Shown piece by piece: positions 17,382 to 24,326 of a stretch of DNA of 64,000 nucleotides. How positions within the stretch are numbered: the stretch's first letter is position 1; every line of letters begins with the position of its first letter. The translations under genes and the position numbers were made by a program. This DNA is from HGM04593 sp045661205 (lineage in GTDB: Bacteria; Bacteroidota; Bacteroidia; Bacteroidales; Bacteroidaceae), in NCBI GenBank assembly GCA_045661205.1, contig JAZRFE010000043.1, forward strand, positions 8,722-72,721, given 5' to 3'. Below the pieces are notes generated by a model, which was given only the letters and a program-made list of their open reading frames with translations, had not been told where the DNA came from and ran no database searches.

Positions 17382-17828
17382 ATGAACAAAAAGAGAATAT
17401 ACTTTGACATGGACGGAGTGCTCGTGGACTTTGAGTCGGGCATTGCAAAAATCGACGAAGCCACAAAAGAGCAATACAAAGGCAGATTAGACGAAATTCC
17501 CGGAATTTTCGCACAAATGGATCCCGTTCCAGGAGCAGCAGAAGTGGTACGTCTGCTTGCACGCAACTACGACGTATTCATTCTAACCACTTCGCCCTGG
17601 AACAACCCCACCGCAGCCTCGGACAAGATAGAATGGGTAAAGAAACACCTCGACGACGTATTCCACAAACGTGTGATAATCACCCACCGCAAAGACCTTC
17701 TCGACGGTGACTACCTCATCGACGACAGAGAGAAGAACGGAGCAAGCGAGTTCAAAGGAGAACTGCTGAAATTTGGTTCGGAGCAATACCCCGACTGGGA
17801 AGCAATCCTCAAATACCTGCTAATGTAA
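17382..17828 (+). CDS. HAD-family 5'(3')-deoxyribonucleotidase (NT5C type)
   Basis: This 148-aa haloacid-dehalogenase-fold phosphatase belongs to the cytosolic 5'(3')-deoxyribonucleotidase type, which removes phosphate from (deoxy)nucleoside monophosphates and helps balance dNTP pools. Motif I is FDMDGVLVDFE, with Asp9 as nucleophile and Asp11 as acid/base. Motif II is LTTSPWNN near 67-74. Motifs III and IV are the HRKDLLDGDYLIDDRE region at about 106-121. Length and motif spacing fit the NT5C group. It has its own -7 element and is followed after 26 bases by an acyltransferase gene. Confidence 0.85.
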   Translation: MNKKRIYFDMDGVLVDFESGIAKIDEATKEQYKGRLDEIPGIFAQMDPVPGAAEVVRLLARNYDVFILTTSPWNNPTAASDKIEWVKKHLDDVFHKRVIITHRKDLLDGDYLIDDREKNGASEFKGELLKFGSEQYPDWEAILKYLLM

Positions 17829-17854
17829 GAACAGAGCGTAGGCGTATCATAAAC

Positions 17855-18796
17855 ATGAAAAACAGACTCGCCGACAACATAAAATTCGAGCAAGGCTACG
17901 CTATGCGTGGCCTTGCTATGTTGCTGATAATACTCACACATTCACTTAACGAATACGAAGTCTACACCTCGGCGCTGTCGCACTATCTGCTGATACCCAT
18001 GCTGGGAACACTCGCATGCAGTATCTTCTTTTTCATGTCGGGCTACGGTCTATTCCACTCACTGAACAAAAAAGAGACACAGCCGGACCGGAAATATCTC
18101 TACAACCACCTGATAAAAATCATCGTACCCTTCGCGGTGATATATCTTGCAAGCCTCATAATACTGCCCTACACCATGGCAGAGTCGCAAGCAGCACCCG
18201 ACTACACAAAAATACTTACACTCTCACTACCCGACGGAACCGACATGTGGTTTCTGAAAACAACACTCTTCAACTACATTACAACATTCCTGCTGTGCAG
18301 AGCGCAAACAACCAACAAACGTAAAATCATATACATATCGGCAGTTCAAGCACTGCTCATAGCCATCCTGTACATAAACAAATGCGCAGGATATTGCTAC
18401 ATCTCGAATATAAGCTTTGCTGTCGGCACACTCTACGCCACACAAAAATATTACAACAAAAAAACAGTCATTGCGGCAACACTCGTTTTTGCAATATACT
18501 ACATAGGCATGAATAGCGGAATAAGTGCAGCTCCGCTGCAGATAGCCGGCAACATCGCAATATGCATCATTGTCGCAGCATTGCTCAAAAGCACCAACAA
18601 AGCACCGTCGTGGTTGCAATATGTGGGCAGACACAGTTTGTCATACTATCTGCTTGCAATACCCGTAATGTGGATGGTGCCAAGCAACAACCTCCATTAC
18701 ATCTGCTATTTTCTTCTAAACCTGCTGCTAACCACCATAGCAGTGGCACTCTACAACCTTCTCGACAAACACATCTTCAAACACCTGCTTGCATAA
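17855..18796 (+). CDS. acyltransferase 3 family membrane protein (OafA/WecH-like)
   Basis: This 313-aa protein has about ten hydrophobic helices. The N-terminal motif FEQGYAMRGLAMLLIILTHS, with its Arg and catalytic-type His, is the acyltransferase-3 signature, and FFFMSGYGLFHSL follows in the usual place. Such enzymes O-acetylate or otherwise acylate surface sugars or glycolipids from the inner membrane. The acceptor here is unknown. It is the last plus-strand gene before the accessory island and overlaps nothing. Confidence 0.8.
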   Translation: MKNRLADNIKFEQGYAMRGLAMLLIILTHSLNEYEVYTSALSHYLLIPMLGTLACSIFFFMSGYGLFHSLNKKETQPDRKYLYNHLIKIIVPFAVIYLASLIILPYTMAESQAAPDYTKILTLSLPDGTDMWFLKTTLFNYITTFLLCRAQTTNKRKIIYISAVQALLIAILYINKCAGYCYISNISFAVGTLYATQKYYNKKTVIAATLVFAIYYIGMNSGISAAPLQIAGNIAICIIVAALLKSTNKAPSWLQYVGRHSLSYYLLAIPVMWMVPSNNLHYICYFLLNLLLTTIAVALYNLLDKHIFKHLLA

Positions 18797-18811
18797 CGAG
18801 ATATTTAGATT

Positions 18812-18940
18812 CTATCCCTGAGATATTCTTTTCTCCATCACCTTTGTAGGACAAGCATTTACACAACGACCACACTTGATACAGTCGGGATGCAAATAAC
18901 CATTATCGTCGCCTCTCGAAACATAAGGCGTCAGACCCTC
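18812..18940 (-). pseudogene. 3' remnant of a 4Fe-4S ferredoxin-domain protein gene
   Basis: Reading the minus strand, 42 codons and a TAG stop encode the C-terminal end of a 4Fe-4S binding protein: TPYVSRGDDNGY..HPDCIKCGRCVNACPTKVMEKR. The CxxCxxCxxxCP cluster motif is intact but there is no start. The frame runs into a stop at 18941-18943, exactly where the sequence switches to the island. The 5' part of the gene is not found elsewhere in the window. This looks like a gene broken by insertion or deletion at the island's left edge. Confidence 0.7.
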
Positions 18941-18963
18941 CTATGCATAACGGTGAGTTTGAC
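18934..18963 (+). repeat. island edge motif, copy A
   Basis: The sequence GACCCTCCTATGCATAACGG followed by TGAGTTTGAC closely resembles 21981-22012 (ACCCTCCTATGCA.. TAA ..GTGAGTCTGA). The left half (ACCCTC) belongs to the broken ferredoxin gene. The right half (CTATGCA..GTGAGTYTGA) is shared only with copy B. Confidence 0.5.
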
Positions 18964-18970
18964 ATATCAC

Positions 18971-19019
18971 AAACAAAAAGCCACGCTATAATGCATCGAT
19001 AATATGCACTATAGCGTGG
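18971..19019 (-). terminator. terminator downstream of the sigma-fragment gene
   Basis: A 16-bp stem (18981-18996 with 19004-19019, one mismatch) is followed on the minus strand by CTTTTTGTTTG. It lies 18 bases past the minus-strand stop at 19037. Confidence 0.75.
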
Positions 19020-19036
19020 TTGTCGGTTGGTATATA

Positions 19037-19357
19037 TTATTGTATTCTCTGCATAATACTCTGTCTTATCCACCAAACAGCATAGCTCATAAACTTAAAG
19101 CCGCTTGACACGTCATATTTTTCAGCGGCTAATACCAATCCTTCATTACCTGCGCTTATAAGCTCTTCCAATGGCAAGTTACAACCTTTGAACATTTTTG
19201 CGACAGCTGTTACAAAGCGTAATTTTGAATGAGAAAGTTTTTCTATTGCAGTTTTTCTTTCAATCCCTCCCGATTTTATATCCTTTATAAGTTGCAATTC
19301 ATCTTCAATAGAGAGGCACTGTTCATTCTCACACACCTTTGTTTTTATCTTTTCCAT
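19037..19357 (-). CDS. stand-alone sigma-70 fragment with regions 1.2-2 only
   Basis: The 106-aa protein starts with a region 1.2-like stretch (SIEDELQLIKDIKSGGIERKTAIEKL). A complete sigma-70 region 2 follows: LRFVTAVAKMF, LPLEELISAGNEGLVLAAEKYD, then FKFMSYAVWWIRQSIMQ, which covers the -10 recognition and melting helices. It stops there with TAA, so regions 3 and 4 (the -35 reader) are absent. The stop is followed at once by a good terminator, suggesting a real short gene rather than a frameshifted one. It could bind core polymerase and act as a minimal sigma or as a competitor of full sigma factors. It sits at the end of the AT-rich island, downstream of the nuclease-like gene on the same strand. 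Confidence 0.7.
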   Translation of the reverse strand: MEKIKTKVCENEQCLSIEDELQLIKDIKSGGIERKTAIEKLSHSKLRFVTAVAKMFKGCNLPLEELISAGNEGLVLAAEKYDVSSGFKFMSYAVWWIRQSIMQRIQ

Positions 19358-19431
19358 ATATTACTGATTATAGGGTTCTCTATAATATATACGAAAAGGA
19401 TCTGCCTTTATGAGCATTGAGAATACAATGG

Positions 19432-19450
19432 TGTGCAAAAACTTTGCACA
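19432..19450. repeat. TGTGCAAA/TTTGCACA palindrome
   Basis: Perfect 8-bp arms (19432-19439 and 19443-19450) surround a 3-base loop just past the stop of the nuclease-like gene. The same arms recur within the longer hairpin at 21862-21892. No T-tract follows, so termination is uncertain. Confidence 0.45.
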
Positions 19451-19459
19451 AGTATTATT

Positions 19460-20215
19460 TTATATTGGAATCTCGATATAAGTCATATATACATCTACTC
19501 CATCTATGTTATTCTTATAAATCTCTTTCTCTGAATTAAGTAGTACAAAGTTCATCGATTTTATAAAAACTTCGTAATCTTTCTTATTATCATTTTCTTT
19601 ATTGTATTTATTGGTTTTGAAAACCATTATTGGCATAAAAACGACATCGTTACAACTTCTAGCTTCTGTAATTGCTCCAGCTAAGTAATGAAGCAATTGA
19701 TATCTTATATGGGTATAAGATGTAATATCATTTACATCTATTTTGTAATATTTTTCACACAAATCTTTAATTCTTTGTAATCTTTTACTTCGGGGATTTT
19801 TATTTACATACTCTATAGATTCACGATACGCTTCTGACACATAACTACCAAAAGGTTCATCAACTTTCGCTTCTATACATATAACTAAATGAATTCCTCC
19901 GCTGTTCCCCCATATAACCATATCGTGCATACGTCCCTTACCTTTGAATTTATCGAAGCGACTTTCATGCTCTATTCTCGCTTTAATTGGTTCTAAATCC
20001 TTGAAACCACATATTTCTATATATTCTTTTATGAGTTTTATCCCATTAGACTGTTCTATATTAGGCAAAGAAAAATATTGTGCTAATGACATTGCACTTC
20101 GACCTTCTTCCCAATGTTTTGCATCATCAACTTCCTTAAAGGCCTTTTCCAACGATTCAATATCTGCAACTACAGTTCCATATTTATTAGTAATTCTCAT
20201 AATTCTATAATTCAT
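19460..20215 (-). CDS. PD-(D/E)XK nuclease-like protein (resembles DUF6946-type)
   Basis: The 251-aa protein has an N-terminal stretch (KHWEEGRSAMSLAQYFSLPN) that recalls uncharacterised proteins thought to carry a restriction-endonuclease fold. The candidate catalytic core is RMHDMVIWGN followed by LVICIEAKVDEPFG at about 115-140. It gives the Asp...Glu-x-Lys arrangement of PD-(D/E)XK enzymes on consecutive strands. No DNA-binding domain is obvious. Its start overlaps the stop of the WYL regulator gene by 11 bases, so the two are translationally coupled. AT-rich composition and rare-codon-like usage contrast with neighbouring core genes, suggesting horizontal transfer. A role in phage or plasmid defence is an inference from fold and partner only. 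Confidence 0.6.
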   Translation of the reverse strand: MNYRIMRITNKYGTVVADIESLEKAFKEVDDAKHWEEGRSAMSLAQYFSLPNIEQSNGIKLIKEYIEICGFKDLEPIKARIEHESRFDKFKGKGRMHDMVIWGNSGGIHLVICIEAKVDEPFGSYVSEAYRESIEYVNKNPRSKRLQRIKDLCEKYYKIDVNDITSYTHIRYQLLHYLAGAITEARSCNDVVFMPIMVFKTNKYNKENDNKKDYEVFIKSMNFVLLNSEKEIYKNNIDGVDVYMTYIEIPI

Positions 20216-21110
20216 ATTTAGTTAAACATTCTTTTAGTCTTCTTTTTATCTCCTCTCTCAATTCCACAGGCTCGAGCACCTCAACATTCTCCCCCATAGC
20301 AAGTATGTGAGTTGAGAGTTCTGGAGTCAAACATAGTTTGTATTCAAACTCACAAAATTCGCCATACTTTGATGCGCTCTCTTTTTGGGAACAATGAAAT
20401 GGTAAAGAACGCAAATATTCTATCTGCTTGCCATAAGCCCTTATCTTTACTTTTGTGGGTTTAAGTTCCTCATTTACATATATTCCAATAGAGTTTGCAT
20501 AATACTTCTCTGCATTAAAATTCTGTGGTAAAGTAAATGATATGTCCGACAAATTCATTTCAAGAGTGCGGTCAAGTGCTATATTCCTTATACCCCCGAG
20601 TTCTTTGATACAACCAACCACATACCAGCGTTGGCGATAAACCTTCATTGCATAAGGGCAAATATTGAATGTTTCTCTACGCCCGTAAAAACGCTGATAA
20701 TCAACAATCAGTTCTTTTGACTTTTGCATTGCCTCAATAACAGTTTGCAGATATTCTGTTCCACAAGGAATCTCCTCAAACAATATTCGTCCTTTCATAT
20801 TGTGCCCTGCAGTTATCATATTGGACAGGGTAAATGAGTTCAAGAGCCATTTGCGGATACTGTCGTTCTTCAATGTATCGGGAGAAGATATGTAGTATCT
20901 GTACCCATTTGAAGGATTGCATTTTATTTCAATACCGAATAACTCCTCAACAGCACTTTTATGCTGATGGAATGTGCGCAACGGCAACGAAGCACCATCG
21001 CCCAAATAACATGCCCTCCACAAAGCATTAATTTCTTCATAGGAAAGTTGCTTATGTTGAAGGAGCGTATTCAATAGCCAAATGTAACGGTTAAATGTCT
21101 TGCTTATCAT
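20205..21110 (-). CDS. WYL-domain transcriptional regulator
   Basis: The 301-aa protein has an N-terminal winged-helix-like part (NRYIWLLNTLLQHKQLSYEEI.. LPLRTFHQHKSAVEELFGIEI) and a central WYL domain at about 130-200 (LIVDYQRF, ICPYAMKVYRQRWYVVGCIK). A C-terminal extension follows near 225-300 (TKVKIRAYGKQ..LRSLPFH..ENVEVLEP). WYL proteins sense nucleic-acid or nucleotide ligands and often control defence islands. It heads a two-gene unit with the nuclease-like gene. A minus-strand TATATTTG and a palindrome ATGCAA-N5-TTGCAT lie directly upstream, giving a possible autoregulatory operator. Confidence 0.85.
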   Translation of the reverse strand: MISKTFNRYIWLLNTLLQHKQLSYEEINALWRACYLGDGASLPLRTFHQHKSAVEELFGIEIKCNPSNGYRYYISSPDTLKNDSIRKWLLNSFTLSNMITAGHNMKGRILFEEIPCGTEYLQTVIEAMQKSKELIVDYQRFYGRRETFNICPYAMKVYRQRWYVVGCIKELGGIRNIALDRTLEMNLSDISFTLPQNFNAEKYYANSIGIYVNEELKPTKVKIRAYGKQIEYLRSLPFHCSQKESASKYGEFCEFEYKLCLTPELSTHILAMGENVEVLEPVELREEIKRRLKECLTKYEL

Positions 21111-21132
21111 AACTTATACTCGTTGTACACTG

Positions 21133-21167
21133 CAAATATAATGTATGCCTATGCAAAATCATTGCAT
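21133..21167 (-). promoter_or_regulatory. promoter and candidate operator of the WYL gene
   Basis: The minus strand carries TATATTTG (plus coordinates 21133-21140), a consensus -7 element about 23 bases before the ATG at 21110. Immediately upstream is the inverted repeat ATGCAA-N5-TTGCAT at 21151-21167, where a repressor could cover the -33 region. A clear -33 TTTG is not seen. Confidence 0.45.
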
Positions 21168-21292
21168 AGCATTAAATTTTATTCTCTAATTGCAATTTTA
21201 CTACCATATGCAAAGTTTACGCACACCTTTAGATTGTTTACATAAAAAACAACAAATCCTTTCGTATTATATATAGTAAAAACAATACTATA

Positions 21293-21793
21293 ATGAAGAA
21301 CAAACATTTACAAAAACGAAGCAACGCTGTTAAGCAGAAAGTAATAATTGAATCATTGGTTTTTCAAACAAATTGGGGGTTAAAAAGACTCTATGAACCC
21401 TCAAATGACTTTATAGGAACATTAGTAAAGGCCGAACTGGATTATATTGTAGAATTGAATTTGTTTGAAGACTTATTAATGATAAAAAAGTTCGTCGATG
21501 ACGTGAAATCAACTTTTGACATTGAACCCGTTGCCGAACGTGGCGATTTTTGCAGAAGTCTAGTAGCTATTGCATTAGGTATTGGGAAAGTCGATGATAT
21601 TACAAAAATAAGGACACCTATAGCCTGGCACGAACTTTTAGCAAAAAAACTTCTCTCAATATACTATCCGACTGACATGCGTAATTCAATAGCAGATTAT
21701 GCAAAGAATAATGGATATAACACATCAACATATTTTGGGAAGCCTATGATAAAATTTAATGTGATATTTCTATTATTAGAAAGAGCAAGATGA
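21293..21793 (+). CDS. island protein of unknown function
   Basis: I do not recognise this 166-aa protein. It is soluble, without signal peptide or membrane helix, basic at the N-terminus (MKNKHLQKRSNAVKQK) and predicted mostly helical. A GDFCRSLVAIALGIGKVDD segment lies in the middle, and PIAWHELLAKKLLSIYYP and STYFGKPMIKFN lie near the end. It is transcribed away from the WYL gene and begins 182 bases from it. The upstream sequence ATCCTTTCGTAT at 21256-21267 also appears, nearly unchanged, ahead of the sigma-fragment gene on the other strand. A stem-loop follows 5 bases after the stop. The AT-rich composition fits the rest of the island. Confidence 0.6.
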   Translation: MKNKHLQKRSNAVKQKVIIESLVFQTNWGLKRLYEPSNDFIGTLVKAELDYIVELNLFEDLLMIKKFVDDVKSTFDIEPVAERGDFCRSLVAIALGIGKVDDITKIRTPIAWHELLAKKLLSIYYPTDMRNSIADYAKNNGYNTSTYFGKPMIKFNVIFLLLERAR

Positions 21794-21797
21794 AAAC

Positions 21798-21828
21798 ATC
21801 AGTTGTCGCAAAAAATGCGACAGCTGAT
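21798..21828 (+). terminator. hairpin after the unknown island gene
   Basis: A 13-bp stem (21798-21810 with 21816-21828, one G-T pair) has an AAAAA loop, directly after the stop at 21793. It is followed by TATATATTA rather than a clean T-tract, so termination strength is uncertain. Confidence 0.55.
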
Positions 21829-21861
21829 TATATATTAACCACATCTATATTGCTCATCAAT

Positions 21862-21892
21862 CTTGGTCTGTGCAAAATTTGCACAGACCAAG
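21862..21892. terminator. perfect 15-bp hairpin upstream of the AlaX 5' remnant
   Basis: The arms at 21862-21876 and 21878-21892 are exact reverse complements around a single base, and contain TGTGCAAA/TTTGCACA. The hairpin overlaps the -33 TTTG of the promoter at 21878-21909, so it may be an operator as well as, or instead of, a terminator. Confidence 0.5.
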
Positions 21893-21909
21893 AAACAGTA
21901 CTACTTTTG
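21878..21909 (+). promoter_or_regulatory. promoter ahead of the duplicated AlaX 5' end
   Basis: TTTG at 21878-21881 and TACTTTTG at 21902-21909 are 20 bases apart, matching the Bacteroidetes consensus. This probably was the native promoter of the AlaX-like gene before it was split; it now drives only a 27-codon remnant. Confidence 0.6.
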
Positions 21910-21938
21910 TGTTGATTATTCACGAAATTAAACAACCC

Positions 21939-22022
21939 ATGACAACCGAAACACCCCAACTCAACGAACACAACAAGACGGAGTACCCTCCTATGCACAT
22001 AAGTGAGTCTGAGGTAGAATAA
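21939..22022 (+). pseudogene. 5' remnant of the AlaX-like gene
   Basis: The ATG at 21939 starts MTTETPQLNEHNK.EYPPMH, almost identical to the first twenty codons of the intact gene at 23795. It then diverges into ISESEVE and a TAA. The remnant keeps the good promoter; the intact copy downstream does not. The break falls at ACCCTCC (21985-21991), inside edge motif B. Confidence 0.7.
21982..22012 (+). repeat. island edge motif, copy B
   Basis: The left half (GAGTACCCTCC) matches the AlaX-like gene; the right half (TATGCACATAAGTGAGTCTGA) matches copy A at 18941-18962. The chimeric structure marks a recombination joint. Confidence 0.5.
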
Positions 22023-22041
22023 ATATAACCTACAATATTTC

Positions 22042-22992
22042 TTAATATCTCACATAAAAATTCTCTTTTAGGAAAATATATTTGCTTATGTTAAGTTTAT
22101 CACATAACCAAGCACAAAATAAACAGCTAGAAACAATAAAACTCAAAGCAAACAAAAGAAAAGATATGGCTGTTGGGTCAAATTGAAAATATGGTGCTAC
22201 TATTTTTGTTATAATTGTAAATAATGGAGAGAAAACCACTATTGACAACGAGTTTTTTCCGAAGTATAACATTAATCTCTTATGTACAGTAGGAGAATAA
22301 TTATACAAAAACAATAGAAAACTTACTACAAGCACCGTAATGGCAATACCAGCCATAGACCCCCTATAATAATTGCCACTTGAAGAAAACAGAACAATTA
22401 ACGGCAATATTACTACAAAAGAAGGAGAAATCACATCAATAAAACTCTTTCGGCTCCGCTGTATACATATACCAATTAAAAAATATATTACATTTTCCCA
22501 ACGTAAATTATCAATTACATTAGTTAGACCATATAGTATCATCGCAGTTAACACCAAACAAGTAAACTCATTAAGTTTACAACCTTTATATATAGAATAA
22601 TATATGGTAGTACATATGATAAGCGTATGAATATACCAATAGGTACCAAATGGCTGGAATATAATCATATGTATAAATTCATAAACATCAAGGTTTTCAA
22701 TTTGATTAGATGCACCAACTATTTTACCAAAAAAATAGATCAACAATATATAAATACTTTCAAATATAACATATGGTACTAATAATCTAAGTATTCCTTT
22801 TCCGAAAGTCTTTATATCTTTCTCAATATTAGCCAAATAACCCGATATAATTAAAAATGCAGACATGTGAAAAGTGTAGACAGCTTCACTAAGCACTGGA
22901 TAAGTTTTATTAATTAATTGTAAATGGAATATAACCATTAATAAAATAAAAACGCCTTTCAAATAATCCAATTGTAAAATTCTTTGTTGCAT
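22042..22992 (-). CDS. acyltransferase 3 family membrane protein in the AT-rich insert
   Basis: This 316-aa multipass protein has about ten helices. The N-terminus (ILQLDYLKGVFILLMVIFHLQ) and the stretch HMSAFLIISGYLANIEKD are acyltransferase-3 hallmarks, with the motif His in the first helix. It should acylate a surface glycan or lipid-linked sugar. It is strongly AT-rich compared with the acyltransferase at 17855, so it was probably acquired separately. It is the only gene in the segment lying between the two copies of the AlaX 5' end. No promoter is obvious in the long AT-rich stretch upstream. Confidence 0.75.
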   Translation of the reverse strand: MQQRILQLDYLKGVFILLMVIFHLQLINKTYPVLSEAVYTFHMSAFLIISGYLANIEKDIKTFGKGILRLLVPYVIFESIYILLIYFFGKIVGASNQIENLDVYEFIHMIIFQPFGTYWYIHTLIICTTIYYSIYKGCKLNEFTCLVLTAMILYGLTNVIDNLRWENVIYFLIGICIQRSRKSFIDVISPSFVVILPLIVLFSSSGNYYRGSMAGIAITVLVVSFLLFLYNYSPTVHKRLMLYFGKNSLSIVVFSPLFTIITKIVAPYFQFDPTAISFLLFALSFIVSSCLFCAWLCDKLNISKYIFLKENFYVRY

Positions 22993-23794
22993 ATTGCTAA
23001 AAAATGTATTAGTTCTTTAAAATGATTGATATTTAATCTGTATTGAAGTTTTGATGCGCAACTATTAACATTTACAAATGTAATACATTTACAAATACAT
23101 GCACAAGATATTTATTAAAATTATTACAGATGCTTTAAAATTTAAATAAATTAAGTTTTTGACATTTTGGCTTATTTTGATCAGTGGGTTTTGTAATTCA
23201 ACTATATCAATTCACTCAAGAGTAGACGCTCAAGCAACATTTTAAATTCATTGATTGAATATAGACTTTTACATTATGCTTTATTTAAACTAAAAATTAT
23301 ATACAGATTGTACACATAGATGAATATTGACAGCATTTTCAGAGTACCCCAATAGTAAAGAGAGGCCTCATTTTAAGAACACCAAAATCTAAATAAATGG
23401 TGATAAAATCTTATTATTTAGATTTTTCCGAATTTGTAATATTGGACAAACCTAAATAATTTTTAATAACGTTTTTTAGTACAATCACCTCAAATACCTT
23501 GGGCTTCATCTATATAATAGTTGGGTTCAACAACCTCTTATTTTTTTGACTCTGTTACAAAATATGTATTATTTGTGTGAATGCTATAGAGTACTACAAA
23601 ATCAACACACACTTCATCTAGTGTAAAACAATTGTATATTAACCAATTACAAATACACAATATAATCTTAACGCATCAATAATATATTATAACTAAAAAG
23701 TAAGCACATAAATATATAACTTCTAGAATCATTGTATTAATAAACTTATTAAATTTGTAGCGCATATTGTCTAACAATGCTATAATTCAAATCT
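22993..23794. other. 800-base AT-rich non-coding stretch
   Basis: I see no gene here on either strand. It contains a 17-base-period direct repeat (ACATTTACAAAT at 23068-23079 and 23085-23096) and a 13-bp perfect hairpin with a 17-base loop at 23384-23426. The stretch just before 23795 has a TTTG (23754-23757) and TATAATTC (23781-23788), at best a weak promoter for the AlaX-like gene. Confidence 0.6.
23384..23427. terminator. AT-rich hairpin in the non-coding stretch
   Basis: The arms AAAATCTAAATAA (23384-23396) and TTATTTAGATTTT (23414-23426) are exact complements and end in T residues, so termination is possible. No gene reads into it from nearby. Confidence 0.35.
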
Positions 23795-24268
23795 ATGACA
23801 ACCGAAACACCCCAACTTAACGAACACAATAAGCAGGAGTACCCTCCAATGCATTCAGTAGAACACATTTTAAACCAGACGATGGTGCGCATGTTCGGAT
23901 GCAAGAGAAGCAAAAACGCGCATATAGAGCGCAAAAAGAGCAAGTGTGACTACCAACTTACCGAGGCACCGACAGAGCAGCAGATAGCAGCCATAGAGGA
24001 GCAGGTGAACATGGTGATAGCATCGTGTCTGCCTGTGACGATAGAATACACCACCATCGACAAGCTTCCACCCGAGGTAGAGACTGAAAAGCTGCCCGAG
24101 GATGTCAGCGAGACAATACGTCTGGTGCGCATCGGCGACTACGATATGTGCGCCTGCGTGGGATTGCACGTAGAGAACACATCCGAGATTGGAACATTCA
24201 AAATCATCAGCCACACATGGGAAAATGGCACTTTACGCCTAAGATTCAAGCTGCTGACGAAAATATAA
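23795..24268 (+). CDS. AlaX-like tRNA-editing domain protein
   Basis: This 157-aa protein resembles the second-additional-domain (editing) module of alanyl/threonyl-tRNA synthetases. The first zinc-site motif is HSVEHIL (HxxxH) at about 20-24, followed by NQTMVRMFG. The second is CACVGLHVENTSEIG near 130-145, with Cys and His in the usual spacing. Free-standing AlaX proteins hydrolyse mischarged Ser- or Gly-tRNA(Ala) in the cytoplasm, but this copy is short and may do something related. The first twenty codons are duplicated at 21939. The start codon coincides with the first base of the duplicated block, so the insertion kept the reading frame intact while replacing the promoter. Confidence 0.7.
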   Translation: MTTETPQLNEHNKQEYPPMHSVEHILNQTMVRMFGCKRSKNAHIERKKSKCDYQLTEAPTEQQIAAIEEQVNMVIASCLPVTIEYTTIDKLPPEVETEKLPEDVSETIRLVRIGDYDMCACVGLHVENTSEIGTFKIISHTWENGTLRLRFKLLTKI

Positions 24269-24300
24269 TTTGCAACTAAGCGGCTTTTGTTGTATCTTCG
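24269..24300 (+). promoter_or_regulatory. promoter for the RidA/chorismatase-like gene
   Basis: TTTG at 24269-24272 and TATCTTCG at 24293-24300 (one mismatch to TAnnTTTG) are 20 bases apart. Transcription would begin near 24307. This places the true start codon at 24327 rather than at an in-frame ATG at 24270, which precedes the promoter. Confidence 0.55.
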
Positions 24301-24326
24301 CGGCTCAAGAACCATCAACATACAAA

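Noticed and set aside
18797..23850. An insertion sequence or conjugative element in the AT-rich island
   Set aside because: No transposase, integrase, relaxase or terminal inverted repeats were recognised; only the edge motif supports mobility.
24270..24326. In-frame ATG at 24270 as the start of the RidA-like gene
   Set aside because: It lies upstream of the consensus promoter at 24269-24300; the ATG at 24327 gives a normal leader.
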